From NCBI GenBank assembly GCA_900618425.1, contig UZAN01039769.1, positions 79,188 through 89,837 of the forward strand: a stretch of DNA of 10,650 nt, read 5' to 3'. The first letter of the stretch is position 1; the number at the start of each line of letters is the position of its first letter. The stretch comes from Echinostoma caproni. Its lineage: Eukaryota; Platyhelminthes; Trematoda; Plagiorchiida; Echinostomatidae. Below, in pieces: positions 1 to 9,735 of this stretch. A program made the translations under genes and the position numbers. The notes under the pieces are model-generated. The model searched no databases and had not been told where the DNA came from. It saw nothing but the letters and a program-made list of their open reading frames with translations.

Positions 1-1299
1 GGTAAATAACAGTTTAGTAATCATGGTTATTATCATAGTTATTATTGGTTCTGCTGTTTTTTTTAATACTGGTAAGTGCGTTTGGTACTAGTGGGTAGTA
101 AACCAATCGTTGGTCGACAAGTAGGAGGAGATCTCGTGGACCCGAAAAATATGTATTACGTTGGATAAAAGGTAGCAATTACTGCATTCACTCATTCGTC
201 AAACAATGGTTTAGGGGACGAGGTGGAAAACGGAAAATGGGACAATTCGTATAACAATTTTACCGCAATTTACCTCTGCATAAGAATCAGACTATCAACC
301 ACCCAGTTTGTGTAAGTATATTTCTATAAAAAAATGTAAGGCACTCAGAAAGTATCATCATCTACCCAATCCACAACAGCTGTCAAGAAAATACCAGGTG
401 TGAGAGCGAAAAATACTGACTGACACATTTCTTGACACAAAACGCTCATCGTTGAAATTACCCAATCGGTTCTTCGACTTGAATCCCATATGCATGCAGA
501 TTAAATTGATGCAGTGCAGCAAGTTTGCGGATGTTGGTAATTGAAGAAAACTGATTCACTAAACAAACCAGTCGCAATGATGAAGCTAGCTATTGAATGG
601 GAGCTAGCATTGGGTTGTCAACACTGCTGAGACAATCAGGCATTGTGATCTGTTTGTCGAATTAGAAGATGTAGACCAGGATTAACCTGAGGCGTTTTCC
701 CCAGGTATATATATAAATAATGGCAGCTGTTTGATAGAAACACGAACATATCATCCACTTTAATATTAAAAAAACATTTCTGATGGCAAATTATGACCAA
801 GGCAGAATTTCGAAGAATAACCACTTGTTTCATTTGGTAGATCACCTACCACATTGGTATGCAGAGCAAAAAGCATTCTCTATGACACAGTATTGAACGT
901 TTGGAATCTGGTAATCCCTGATAGAATTGAATTGGGTTATGCTATCATGTTACACGCGAGCGTAATTACGTTCAAACAGTTTACACTTGTAGAAATAAAT
1001 TCACATGGGTTGATTATCACTTGAACCGTGACAGAGATCAGTTCTCAGCATATTTGTACCTAACGGCCTTGGGTGACCTGAACAAGTCTTGTCAGTGCTA
1101 AAGTTCCTAAAAATAGTCTAATATTGCATAGATCATTGATTTTCCGGTGTCCTGTGTACCGCGCCTTGGATTAGATGTAGGACAAAAGACTAGTTACGTC
1201 CGACAGTAGTTCTGACATCAATCAAGAAACAAGGACTTGAGATGGGTACTAAAAACAGTGAGGATTGTCAACCTGAGCATGTATTGACCAAATGACCGT
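1..1299. other. Unassigned AT-rich DNA
   Basis: No gene, RNA or repeat is recognised. The only long frame is a 69-codon minus frame (636-845) without family resemblance. Minor items: a GCTAGC hexamer occurs twice 18 bases apart (585-590 and 603-608), and a short ATATATATA run lies near 705-714. Confidence 0.5.
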
Positions 1300-1328
1300 T
1301 AAATATATGGTATATATATGTATATTTA
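1300..1328. repeat. TA-rich low-complexity tract
   Basis: A run composed almost wholly of A and T with ATAT repeats and a few G, resembling a decayed (TA)n microsatellite. It could be mistaken for a TATA box, but no initiator or downstream open frame supports a promoter. Confidence 0.5.
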
Positions 1329-2237
1329 CTTTTAGCACTGCTTATGCTCAGTCCACATTGGGGTGTCATTTGATTGTTCATCAATTTAAACACATATGAG
1401 TTTCACCGAAATCCAAGACATTTGATTGGGATATATAAAGATTCGCTAGTTTATATTTTTGGTGTCTTTAAGCTGTTAACTAACAGCTGTCTTAGTCAAT
1501 TTCGACCATATGCAGTTGAGAACTACGTAATAAGGCTCGTCTTCAATAAAGCGTTTCACCTGTGAACTGAATTTATCAGTGCACTTATTCTCTCATTTCT
1601 TGCTCATGATCGCTTTCTGTCCCAAAACCCTGCTATCCTCGGAGGTAGAGCCCAGGTCACATGTCATTTGGTAATCACCACACTAGTTTGAAGACCACTC
1701 AGTTAATTTTCAGTCACTCCAATATGCTCTGGATCGATATGGGTCCGAAACTTTCATTGAGCTCGTCCAATTGGTGAACGCTCTCATGCTCAACAATGTG
1801 GGTTTAAAGACAAGTGAACGTGTCGACACATTCTCGCCATGCAAAGCCGGACATTGAACCGATCTTTGTCACCGTGTGGCATCAGCGAGGATCAAAATCA
1901 TTTGCACCTGTTCGATTTTCTCCAAATGAGTACTATTGGCTTGTAAATGCTTTTCTCTACCGGTCGAGGTGGCATCTCAATTGGTTGTGCTATCACTATA
2001 TCACACGTACTGAAAATGTCACCTCGCTTAGTGATGACACACACTGACATGGTAATAATTGCTCAAGTCGACGATAAGGTGAAAATAAATCTAGCCAACC
2101 GAACTAGAGGGAAAAATCGACAATTGTTTGTCAGTATAGAAGGAATTCATCAGAGGACGAATGTCAACATATTAAAACTGTTAGTACACAGTGGATTGTT
2201 CGTTTTCAAAATACACCGTCACGGTACAACCACATAA
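1329..2237 (+). other. Unassigned stretch with overlapping plus-strand open frames; possible decayed repeat
   Basis: Three plus-strand frames open in turn: 1687-1857 (56 codons plus stop, including SLQYALDRYGSETFIELVQL), 1814-2047 and 1947-2237. The first begins just before a TTAATTTTCAG sequence (1703-1713) that resembles a 3' splice site. An AATAAA lies at 1546-1551. Read together, this could be a frameshifted repeat, or a terminal exon, but I recognise no domain and each frame is short enough to occur by chance. Frame-to-frame hand-over in one orientation is the only reason to single it out. Confidence 0.2.
1471..1488. repeat. 18-base near-perfect palindrome
   Basis: AGCTGTTA and TAACAGCT are exact reverse complements separated by AC. 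A site of this size is expected occasionally by chance in 10 kb. No associated gene or repeat boundary is visible. Confidence 0.4.
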
Positions 2238-4787
2238 TAAACAAAGCAACAGAGAATGTGCAACTATAGTAACAAAATATATTTGATAATTAATGTCACA
2301 CAAATTCCACGAAATGTAAATTACTCATCGAAATTCTGAACCCCGAATACCTATTGTCATTCAATGTTTAGTTTCCCACGCAAAACCTAGCTTAGTAATT
2401 AGTTAATCAAGGCGCAAAACATTGAGATTATTCGTCGATTGGATATTTTTACTATCGGTGTATGAAACACGACAGCAGTTGTCCACGATCGTGTAAAAGG
2501 TTGTGAAATCTTTATCGTACAGACGAGCAAGCACAACGTATCATCAAGGTGAATTTCAAGTTTACTGTATAAAATTACTTTCGAAAAATCCCCAAACGAT
2601 CTGCGTGCGTAAATTCGCATGGTAAATCTAACTCAATCCGTTCTTGCTTGTAGGATTTTCTCGGGGATGACGTCAACTCCCGAGACGAATTTTGGATTCA
2701 TAATCCACCTGCGTCCAACGGATTCAGACTGTCTGGTAAACTTCAACTTTTAGCTTTAGAAATGCTATATTTGGAAGATTGAATGTTTTAGAGTGGTATA
2801 TTACGCAGCCGATAGGGCTCTGATCTCCTCTATGCTGCTAACATTAAGCTTTGTCTCAGAGTTTCATTAGGTGAACCATCATATCTTATGCTTGAGTGGA
2901 GATCCGGACATCAGGGATAAGAAGAGGGAGGTGGTACAGCAGATTACTGCGCTTGACATGGTCAACAAAGTTATATCTTGATGTTTCTAATTATCTCTAT
3001 AGCCCCTCCTCCCATATACCAACTTCAGTTCAATGTTTCCTAATTACTCTCATGTCGACCTTCAAAAGCCATTTGGGAACACATGGGCAAATTCACCAGA
3101 CTGTTCGAGTATGCACATTTTTATCGTATTCAATATTACTGTAATGGATGCTACAAGCGTAGTGCCTACATTTCAGTCGAAAAACTTGCACAATGAAGAA
3201 GTTTCCAAATTTCAACGAAGTCGGCGAAAGCGTGTTATCTGTTTACCGAACTACGTGATAAAGATGGCTTCATACTGTTATGCCGGAACACAACGGTGCC
3301 AAGATCGGTGTGCAGTGAATGAGTGGGATCTATAGAAAGCTTGATAATCATTAATGACATTATTATTTTTATTTTAGTTTTGTCACATGTATGTTAACAG
3401 CGAAGTTTTGACTTTCTAGTCTAAAGATGAGTTGAAGTTCAGTCTCCCTTCTAAGTTTCATCTATCTACGTTTTACTCGGATCAAATTTGCTTACTTTTC
3501 GCATTTTAGTCGCAAGAGAACCTGCAGATTTTTAATGCCCCAGTTGACTTNTTTTTTATTAGTGGAATAAACGGGGAGCCGAACGGTGGTGACCAGAATT
3601 GTCACATGGCCATGTAAGGTCATATAAAACGTAACTGCGGATCTACCCCCTACAACCCGTAATTGGAAGTGAAATTGCACGAACTAGAACTAGATTTTCT
3701 TAAAATAAATTACAATGAAGTTTAATAACACGCTTTATTTTATCCAGGAGGGCACATGTTTTCAGTGCTCTCAAACGTGCCCAAATAGCAACGTCTAGGA
3801 TTAATTGCACAATATGAAGTTTCGACTAAAGGAGTAAATAACCGGATTACGCCAGCATATCTTGGAAAGAGTTTGGTTAATTTATCACTTACTGATTTAT
3901 GTCCTTAGGGAATTAGTGGATTGGAATAAATTGTAATGCGACTGGATAACGGCTTGAATTCGTTACTTATCATGGAGCAGTAATTAAAACACTGGAGTGA
4001 GTTTGAACTACTTCTTGGTATTGTTTTGCAAAATCAGTCACACTCGGAAAAACATACTGTCTGTCATATATAAGAGGAGAAATCAAGATTATCATTCTTT
4101 TGGAGATATACCTACAGAAAGAGACAAATGGCCACAATTATTTGGAGAGGGTTGGTGTTAGGCCCGGTTGAACAGTACAGAAGAGGAGACAAATTTAGAT
4201 ATCACGCTCAGTAGGACGTTTAAACAGTGTACCCCTTAGACTCTAAGGTTAGTCTTTATGTCCTTAAAAAAAGCTTCCCTAACACGCTGAACCAATTTGA
4301 GATCAATGAATAAAGCTTGTGCTCTGAGGTGATACCCGGATGATAGGAGCGGCCATGTTTGTCGACGTTTCAGTAGGTGTGGATTTCTGACTGATTCCAA
4401 ACGACATTGAAACGCATTTCGTACGGTACCATTTTAGTGTAGGGATACACGGTTTTGTAATTTTCCTTTTTGTTATAACTATTTGATCAACGGTCATGCC
4501 TGTGATGTACCGGACGATTAAGGTGCGTGCGATAACTGGGAGAATTTGGACATGAAAAACATACTCAGGTCAACAGTGAAAATAGAAGATTTCCTGTCGT
4601 TAACCATGTGAGCAATCACACAGTCGTTAAGACAGATCAAGGATTGCTTACAATACGTTAAAGCGGTGAACATACTGTTTCTGTGTAAACAGTTAGAAGC
4701 ATCCGTATAATTCAGTTGCCGAACATAAATCAGCTAATAGTTTCCGTTTAAACAATCAACCATGTTTGTGTAATGATGTTGATTTTA
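2238..4787. other. Unassigned AT-rich DNA with one ambiguous base
   Basis: No gene, RNA or mobile element is recognised. Open frames are all 100 codons or shorter and without known motifs. A pyrimidine-rich TTATTTTTATTTTAG (about 3363-3377) resembles a 3' splice site, but no convincing exon follows. The base at 3551 is N, in a T homopolymer, and probably marks an uncertain sequencing call. Intronic or intergenic DNA is the simplest reading. Confidence 0.5.
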
Positions 4788-5153
4788 CTATCCTCTTGAT
4801 GTCCGTTTGGTCGAAAAATGAATAAATAGAGGGCTGAGGGCAGTGTCAAGGTACAAGTATAGAATGAAATTACACGAGTTTTGCCCAGAAAGTGATGTGC
4901 TACATAGGCCCAAGTGTTTATGACACTGAGCCGTATCACTCGCTACTTTAAACCTTTGGTTCAGTCGATCAATAAATTCTCTATCAGGAAGCCTAACGCA
5001 CTCTGTATATATACGGCCTCGAGCATTTTTGCACAACCCCATACTTCGTCGTATCAAGACCACCCTTAGCCTCCTTCCAACTACACTTGACCAGGAGAAA
5101 TTCACAAGGAAGAAGTCTGTTCTGGTGTGTTGCGGTATAATTGCCACAGTCAC
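4788..5153 (-). other. 121-codon minus-strand open frame, unrecognised, probably chance
   Basis: The longest uninterrupted frame in the window. It encodes no motif, signal peptide or membrane segment I can name; its centre includes CVRLPDREFIDRLNQRF. A plus-strand frame of 82 codons (5029-5277) overlaps it. At this AT content a frame of about 120 codons is expected roughly once per window of this size by chance. It could be an exon, since fluke exons are often this short, but neither edge has a clearly good splice signal. Confidence 0.15.
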
Positions 5154-5982
5154 CTTAACCTACGTCGATCAAACACTGGTGCCATTGCGCATGCTTGATT
5201 ATTTACGACCATCAATCATAATCAGAACAATGAAACTGAGTTTTATTATTCGGTTTTATTTCACTGAACATTTTTGATTCTGTACATTTATTTATCGATT
5301 CGATTACTGTCTCCTTCTTATTCGCTTTCATGTTTTAAACTCTAGTGCTCTTATGATCGAGACTCATTAACACAAACCGATTCCTCCGTCAGGAGTACAT
5401 CCTGACCAGTTTACAGCTGTTTCACACCATAGTTTCACCTCAAACAACGAGGAGAAGGGTATAATGTATATTTTTCTCGTTGTTCCCCATTTATGTCTCC
5501 AATTTTAGAAGCTGACCAACTCACAGACGATTACTAGAATGCAAATTAAGACCAATATTGGGGAAATTGGATGCTACAGCTTCTAACACTATCGACCGAA
5601 ACAAATCGGTGATAACAAATATTCGGTCACTACAGCTGACTTGAGACAGCACTACTTTTACAATGGTGCAATCCTCACCTGCGATTTGTTTTACTCGCAC
5701 TTTGCTTCAGTTGACATGAATTTATCAATTAGTCTAGAACTGAAATAGTTTTTTTCTCGTTAAAAAGTGGATGCCTTCTTGAAGCATACCTGACGCGAAC
5801 AAATCACTATTCGATGCAAACCGGTTTTTCAGAAAACATCGGTTATGCTTCGCACCGACTTCTGCGCAATCTAGTCGACAACTGTCCGAATGACGAGACC
5901 GTAACAGTTACCGCATGCCCATGATAGTCACGGAGTTATTTGTCGATCTGATACAACCACGTAGTAAAACGATATCTGTCCA

Positions 5983-6002
5983 CCCCACGCCCACCTTCAC
6001 CC
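5983..6002 (-). other. Potential G-quadruplex tract on the minus strand
   Basis: The plus strand has four C runs (4, 3, 2 and 3 bases, at 5983-5986, 5990-5992, 5994-5995 and 6000-6002) inside a nearly G-free stretch from 5979 to 6024. The minus strand therefore has G runs of 3, 2, 3 and 4 with loops of 1 to 4 bases. A two-layer quadruplex is possible, but a three-layer one would need one more G in the second run. It stands out against AT-rich surroundings. Confidence 0.4.
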
Positions 6003-6545
6003 ACATTTCACTTCCATTCACTCCTAATGAAACATCTGAGCAAAATGTATTAACCTGACATGAATCTTTTTTGTACATTTGAACAAGTGTCAGAGATGCA
6101 TTTCACAAACCATCTTGAGCTGCTCGCCTCCAGATTATTTTGTTACTCGCTACTGCTGTAAAACAAAGTGCCATTTGTTACTTGTAAAACTAACAATGAT
6201 CAGACACACCATCCGCTTGGCTTATTTAAGAATCCCCACATTGAAAGCTGATAGTGCTATGACGACCGATCAACTACACTAGTACCCCAAACGCTTGACA
6301 TGACCATCAATTAGATCTGTCTGATAGCACCAATTTCCACAGCTTAAAATAGCACCAATTACAGCCACAAACAAATAATCAGCTTTCACTTAAGAAATAA
6401 TGTGCGTGGATGTATTTTTTCTTTTATAATTTAGATCGTTGAATCGAATTTTGCACAAAAGTATAACTAGCTACTGGCATTTTTTGACCTGTAATATATT
6501 GTTAGTGTTTGCCTGGTGAGAACTTCAGTTTGTATGTGAAATATA

Positions 6546-6574
6546 TCGGTGGATGAGAGGCTTTCATCCGTCGA
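6546..6574 (+). other. Hairpin, 11-bp stem with two G-U pairs
   Basis: The arms 6546-6556 and 6564-6574 pair over 11 positions around a 7-base loop. Two of the pairs are G-U wobble if transcribed from the plus strand and would be A-C mismatches in a minus-strand transcript. No conserved RNA family is recognised and the flanks give no further pairing I can see. Confidence 0.5.
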
Positions 6575-6702
6575 TGTTCAGGTAATTTACTACAGGTCGA
6601 ATAGAGTGATACAATATGCTTCCAAATCTCCTTACGAAACACAGTCCATCGCAACTCTTTTGAATGGGTGAAATGGATCGGGTTTACTGTGTTGCATGTC
6701 TA

Positions 6703-7640
6703 CTAGCCGTTTACCGCACCGCACTCTCTCCAACATGGATGAAGGCACGTTGAAGTTAGCAGATGACGTGTCAACAAGGTGTAAAAATCGTCAGACCGAG
6801 GTCTAAAAGCTCCTTTAAGTAAACGGTAACCGATCAATAATGATTCAACTCGTTCGAGGTTCGATTCCGTAGTGGAAACATGAACTCTATTGGCTAGTAA
6901 ACAATTATTAATCTTCAGATTTGTTCCATTTAACCTCCATGCATTCATTAGTCCCACTCTTGTATCGGAATCGGTTTAAGCTAGGAATTTGAGAAAAACT
7001 AGCATGATAATGGTAGTGTATGCGTGATTTATTGTCATTTTAACGGTCCATGAATGCAGGAAAAGGCGAGCACCGCATTTGATTTAAACTAAACAACAAA
7101 CGTAGACAAAACAATTCACTAGCAATTCTGTCACAGTAACGACCCATCCGTCGAAGGTCGATGGACAAACTGCACATTTGTCGGATGTAAGAAAACCGAG
7201 GGAGAGAAAATTCGAAACAGTTTTGTGATACATTGTAACTATTTTTCCCTGAAATATCGAAATATAAGTTCCGATAAAACACTCCACCAATAAGGTAAAT
7301 GTTTGTTCGAACAGTGTCCAATGGTTCCAATCGACATGAATGCAATTTCGGGGATACAACCATTTACGGGTGCGTTTCTTTTTTCTATAATATTTTGTTG
7401 CAACACAGACTGCTCGTAAGGGACCTGATGAAATCTTATTTTCGCTTTTATGGGTTGACTGCTAGCTAGTGAATAAAGCACAGGCAGGTTTTTAATGAAC
7501 AACTCACTGCCTAATAATAGATTCTCGCTGGCCGGCATGCTTCGAGCTTATGAACGGGCAGTTAATGAAAGATGCAGGCCATTCTACATCATACTAATGT
7601 GCAATCAGTTACTTTCTGTCCAGACAATCAATGCAAGTTG
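6703..7640 (-). other. Unassigned stretch with successive minus-strand open frames; possible decayed repeat
   Basis: Minus-strand frames cover 7538-7239, 7363-7040 and 6957-6703, giving near-continuous minus-strand openness in changing frames, the pattern left by an old coding repeat with indels. The peptides (for example the start MPASENLLLGSELF and later LMNAWRLNGTNLKINN) match nothing I can name: no reverse transcriptase box, zinc knuckle or integrase motif is visible. Chance overlap of short frames is a serious alternative. Confidence 0.2.
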
Positions 7641-7775
7641 AAACAGTTCATTGTTCTTGAATGAAATTCTACCGTAAAACGGGTTGTTTAATTTGACTAA
7701 TCAGTCACTAGTTATGATCGGAGACGAAATATTTAAAAAGTTGATTAGGACTAAGCTAACGCGGTCCGCCTCTAA

Positions 7776-7805
7776 ATATGTATATGCATGCATGTGTACA
7801 CGCAT
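7776..7805. repeat. 30-base alternating purine-pyrimidine run with imperfect palindrome
   Basis: Every base from 7776 to 7805 alternates purine and pyrimidine (TA, TG and CA steps, with a central TGCATGCA). It sits inside a 36-base imperfect palindrome, 7773-7808, whose ends are TAAAT and ATTTA. Such DNA can adopt Z-form or extrude as a cruciform under supercoiling. It is most simply an old compound dinucleotide microsatellite. Confidence 0.7.
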
Positions 7806-8014
7806 TTAGACCAAATGGGAACACGTGTGTTTAAATGGTTTATTTTTGAAACAATAAAACGGCAACTCGCATATTAGTGCCGATGCACAATCCAGTTGAC
7901 CAAATCGAGTCAGGACAGGACATTCGTTGTCTCACAGACACAGGCCGCACAGAGCAAATCAAATTATCCACCTACCTGTTATTCGATCACATTCACTCTC
8001 TGGTGCGTGTGCGG

Positions 8015-8029
8015 GTGCGCGCCGCGCAC
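8015..8029. repeat. GC-rich 15-base palindrome
   Basis: GTGCGCG and CGCGCAC flank a single C, giving a perfect 7-bp inverted repeat. Just upstream (8003-8014) is related GTGCGTGTGCGG sequence, so the whole of 8003-8029 is a small GC-rich island with dense CpG. It lies in an 85-codon plus-strand open frame (7877-8134) that I do not recognise. Confidence 0.5.
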
Positions 8030-8951
8030 TATCAGCTTTGCAGTCAACAGGTGACAGCCAAAGATGACCGGTTGTACCTGCACGTCCGAACTGTAAAACC
8101 TACGCTCAGAATAAAAACACAACCCGGGCTGTAGTTAGAGATAAAAGCATGAGGTTCGGTCAACCCGTCTGACTACAGCTGAACGAAAAACTATCCCATA
8201 ACCCCAATTAGGTGATGGGTACGCACATGGTGCGAAAGACGAGCGTATGACACCGATCAGTTTGGATATTCAGTTTATTTTGTATTTAAAGGCACAAACT
8301 TTACTGGTAACTTTTACGGTGCTGTGATAGATATACTGAAACTCTTTCTAGCAGCTCAATGCGGAAGAGAGTTATACCGTGAAGTCTAAATAATAGCGGA
8401 AATTACTTCCGCGTTACTCCCCACAAATGTATTTACGTTTAACCGAACGGATGCACATGTCGGCTTTTGACTCGATCGGACGGTCCTTCGGGCTTCCAAT
8501 TTACACACATTGCTCTGTGCACCAAAGTAATAAAAAAATCAATAATCCTTAGATTCGAGTTGCGCGGTTGTTACGGCTTAATAGTAAGGCATAAAGCACT
8601 AAACTTTTGGTATTTAATCTCTGTACGTGACGGATTTCTGTTACTAATGCATCAGATAACTCATATCGATGCTGCATAGAAGCGCCAAATTAAATCTATT
8701 CTAATGGCGTATTCAACAGTAGAATGACGAGCAGAAAAATCGGTGACAAAACGATGAACTTTTCACATGGATACCTCACACAATTGCGGAAAGAAATATC
8801 CAGTGAAACAATTTCTTTATAGCATGCAAATGCAGAGTAGGGGAGGCTTCCTTGGCGATACTTAAATTACTAATGAGAAATAAAGAAAAATATTGGAATG
8901 ACGTTTTCAATACCCTGAGGTACTGCTCACGGCAAAGTGATTTTATTTCAA

Positions 8952-9056
8952 TTTTCAGTTTGTACAACCATTAACCATGAGGTTTCGTGCGCCGGTTTTG
9001 GTCGTCTTATTTGGCTGCCCGTTTGCATGAACAGTGGGAGAAAGACAGGAACGTTT
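8952..9056 (-). repeat. 3' untranslated tail of LINE copy A (pair with 10338-10442)
   Basis: This stretch matches 10338-10442 at roughly 80 percent identity by eye, with about one single-base indel. The best-conserved blocks on the plus strand are TTTTCAGTTTG, ATTAACCATG, CCGGTTTTGG and TTTGGCTGCCC. The match starts at the same point in both copies and the flanks to its left differ, which is what a shared transposon 3' terminus looks like. In copy A it joins directly to coding sequence near 9057-9063, whereas in copy B more non-coding sequence and the end of the open frame lie between. Confidence 0.85.
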
Positions 9057-9060
9057 GTTG

Positions 9061-9676
9061 CATGCGTAACACATACTGCAAAAATGCAATCTATGGAGGT
9101 CGACCATTTGCTCTAGTGGGCGACCGCGACTACCTAAAACTCTGCACCTAACCTCAGCATTACTCTTCCGGTTGCCCCATCAGATTAGTGCAATGCTGTA
9201 TAGACAGCGGTGTTTAAAAAGCAACAGTTTGTTTTTATCCAATTTTCTTAATGACCAAGTTTCTGCGCCGTATGGCACAATTCGCCAAACTAACGCAGCG
9301 TACACTTGATCCTCCACAGGAGGCCGGAATTTGCGGCGGTGCCACAGTTGTCTGAAGTTGACAAATATCAATCGGGCCTTCTGTATACGAGCTGACACTT
9401 TAGCCGTGATGCGTTCATGAGTGAGATATAGCTGCCCAGATAAAAAAACCTTGTCCATTTGCACTATTACTTCCACAGTTAAAATGAGCCTGGGTGCTGG
9501 ACCAATCCAGGCTTATAGCGGTATTTTACACTTTTAAGGTGAAAAACGCGTACCAAACATGGTTATGCCGCCACTAAAACCATCCAGAAAAGCTTGCAAC
9601 ATACTTGGGTCTTCATTTAGCAGCATAATATCGTTTGCATACTACAGATCAGACAGCCTTCCAGTTGGGAGCAAAT
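9061..9676 (-). pseudogene. Broken reverse transcriptase / C-terminal region of RTE-like LINE ORF2
   Basis: One minus-strand frame from 9674 down to about 9085 reads as a LINE polymerase fragment. In order it shows LLPTGRLSDL, a stop, YANDIMLLNED, FSP-stop-KCK, KVSARIQKAR, YGAETWSLR, HRCLYSIALI, a stop, SNAEVRCRVLG and VDLHRL. A HVLRM-like motif follows at about 9061-9075, but only after a frameshift. YANDI stands where RTE polymerases have the catalytic Y/F-A-D-D box, so the first metal-binding aspartate has become asparagine. Four in-frame stops interrupt the frame (9642-9644 TAG, 9534-9536 TAA, 9513-9515 TAA, 9180-9182 TGA). The TGA sits where relatives have tryptophan and the TAG where they have glutamate. 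The longest uninterrupted part has no ATG at its start. The protein would not be functional. I am confident of the family and less so of the subfamily. Confidence 0.88.
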
Positions 9677-9735
9677 TTTGAGGGATTTACAAATAGGAAA
9701 CATTCGTCAACACTTCGGCAGTGAAATAACGTATC

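Larger units (their letters stand above)
5154..6702. other. Unassigned AT-rich DNA
   Basis: No gene is recognised. Small structures are a perfect 7-bp hairpin with a 5-base loop (5389-5407), the G-quadruplex candidate and the 11-bp hairpin listed separately, and an 11-base direct repeat TAGCACCAATT (6326-6336 and 6350-6360). Confidence 0.5.
7641..8951. other. Unassigned DNA between possible decayed repeat and LINE copy A
   Basis: No recognised gene. It contains the alternating purine-pyrimidine run and the GC-rich palindrome listed separately, and an 85-codon plus frame (7877-8134) whose interior has a CAG-GTGACA (8048-8056) resembling a 5' splice site. The stretch adjoining 8951 is the likely insertion target side of LINE copy A, but I cannot define a target-site duplication. 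Confidence 0.4.
8952..9735 (-). mobile_element. RTE-like LINE (non-LTR retrotransposon), copy A, truncated and internally deleted
   Basis: A decayed retrotransposon fragment read from right to left. It comprises the end of the reverse transcriptase domain, part of the C-terminal region, and the 3' untranslated tail. RTE elements copy themselves by target-primed reverse transcription and are usually 5'-truncated, which fits the loss of the endonuclease and most of the reverse transcriptase here. The 3' end is set at 8952 because the match to the tail of copy B (from 10338) starts there in both. The 5' limit is soft: recognisable protein similarity stops near 9676, and 9677-9735 is only possibly part of the element. 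The clade call rests on motif resemblance to fluke RTE proteins, recalled and not searched. Copy A lies in the same orientation as copy B. Confidence 0.87.

Noticed and set aside
1303..1326. TATA-like sequences here and near 705-714 and 5006-5013 as promoters
   Set aside because: TATATA runs are common in AT-rich DNA and none is followed by a supported gene.
2215..2225. ACCGTCACGGT, which resembles the 5' end of the trematode trans-spliced leader RNA
   Set aside because: Only 11 bases match. The following bases diverge at once, and no splice donor or Sm-binding site follows at the right distance, so a spliced-leader gene is not supported.
4788..5153. Longest open frame (121 codons) as a protein-coding gene
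   Set aside because: Its length is what chance predicts for this composition over six frames, and it carries no recognisable motif or splice context. It is kept only as an unassigned open frame.
6552..6557. GATGAG inside a hairpin, suggesting a hammerhead ribozyme as in schistosome satellite repeats
   Set aside because: The required CUGAUGA core is not present and no GAAA element or third stem is visible.
6858..6868. GGTTCGATTCC, a perfect tRNA B-box (T-loop) sequence
   Set aside because: The flanking five-base arms do not pair (only two Watson-Crick pairs next to the loop), and no A box or acceptor stem is found upstream. Neither a tRNA nor a tRNA-derived SINE can be supported.
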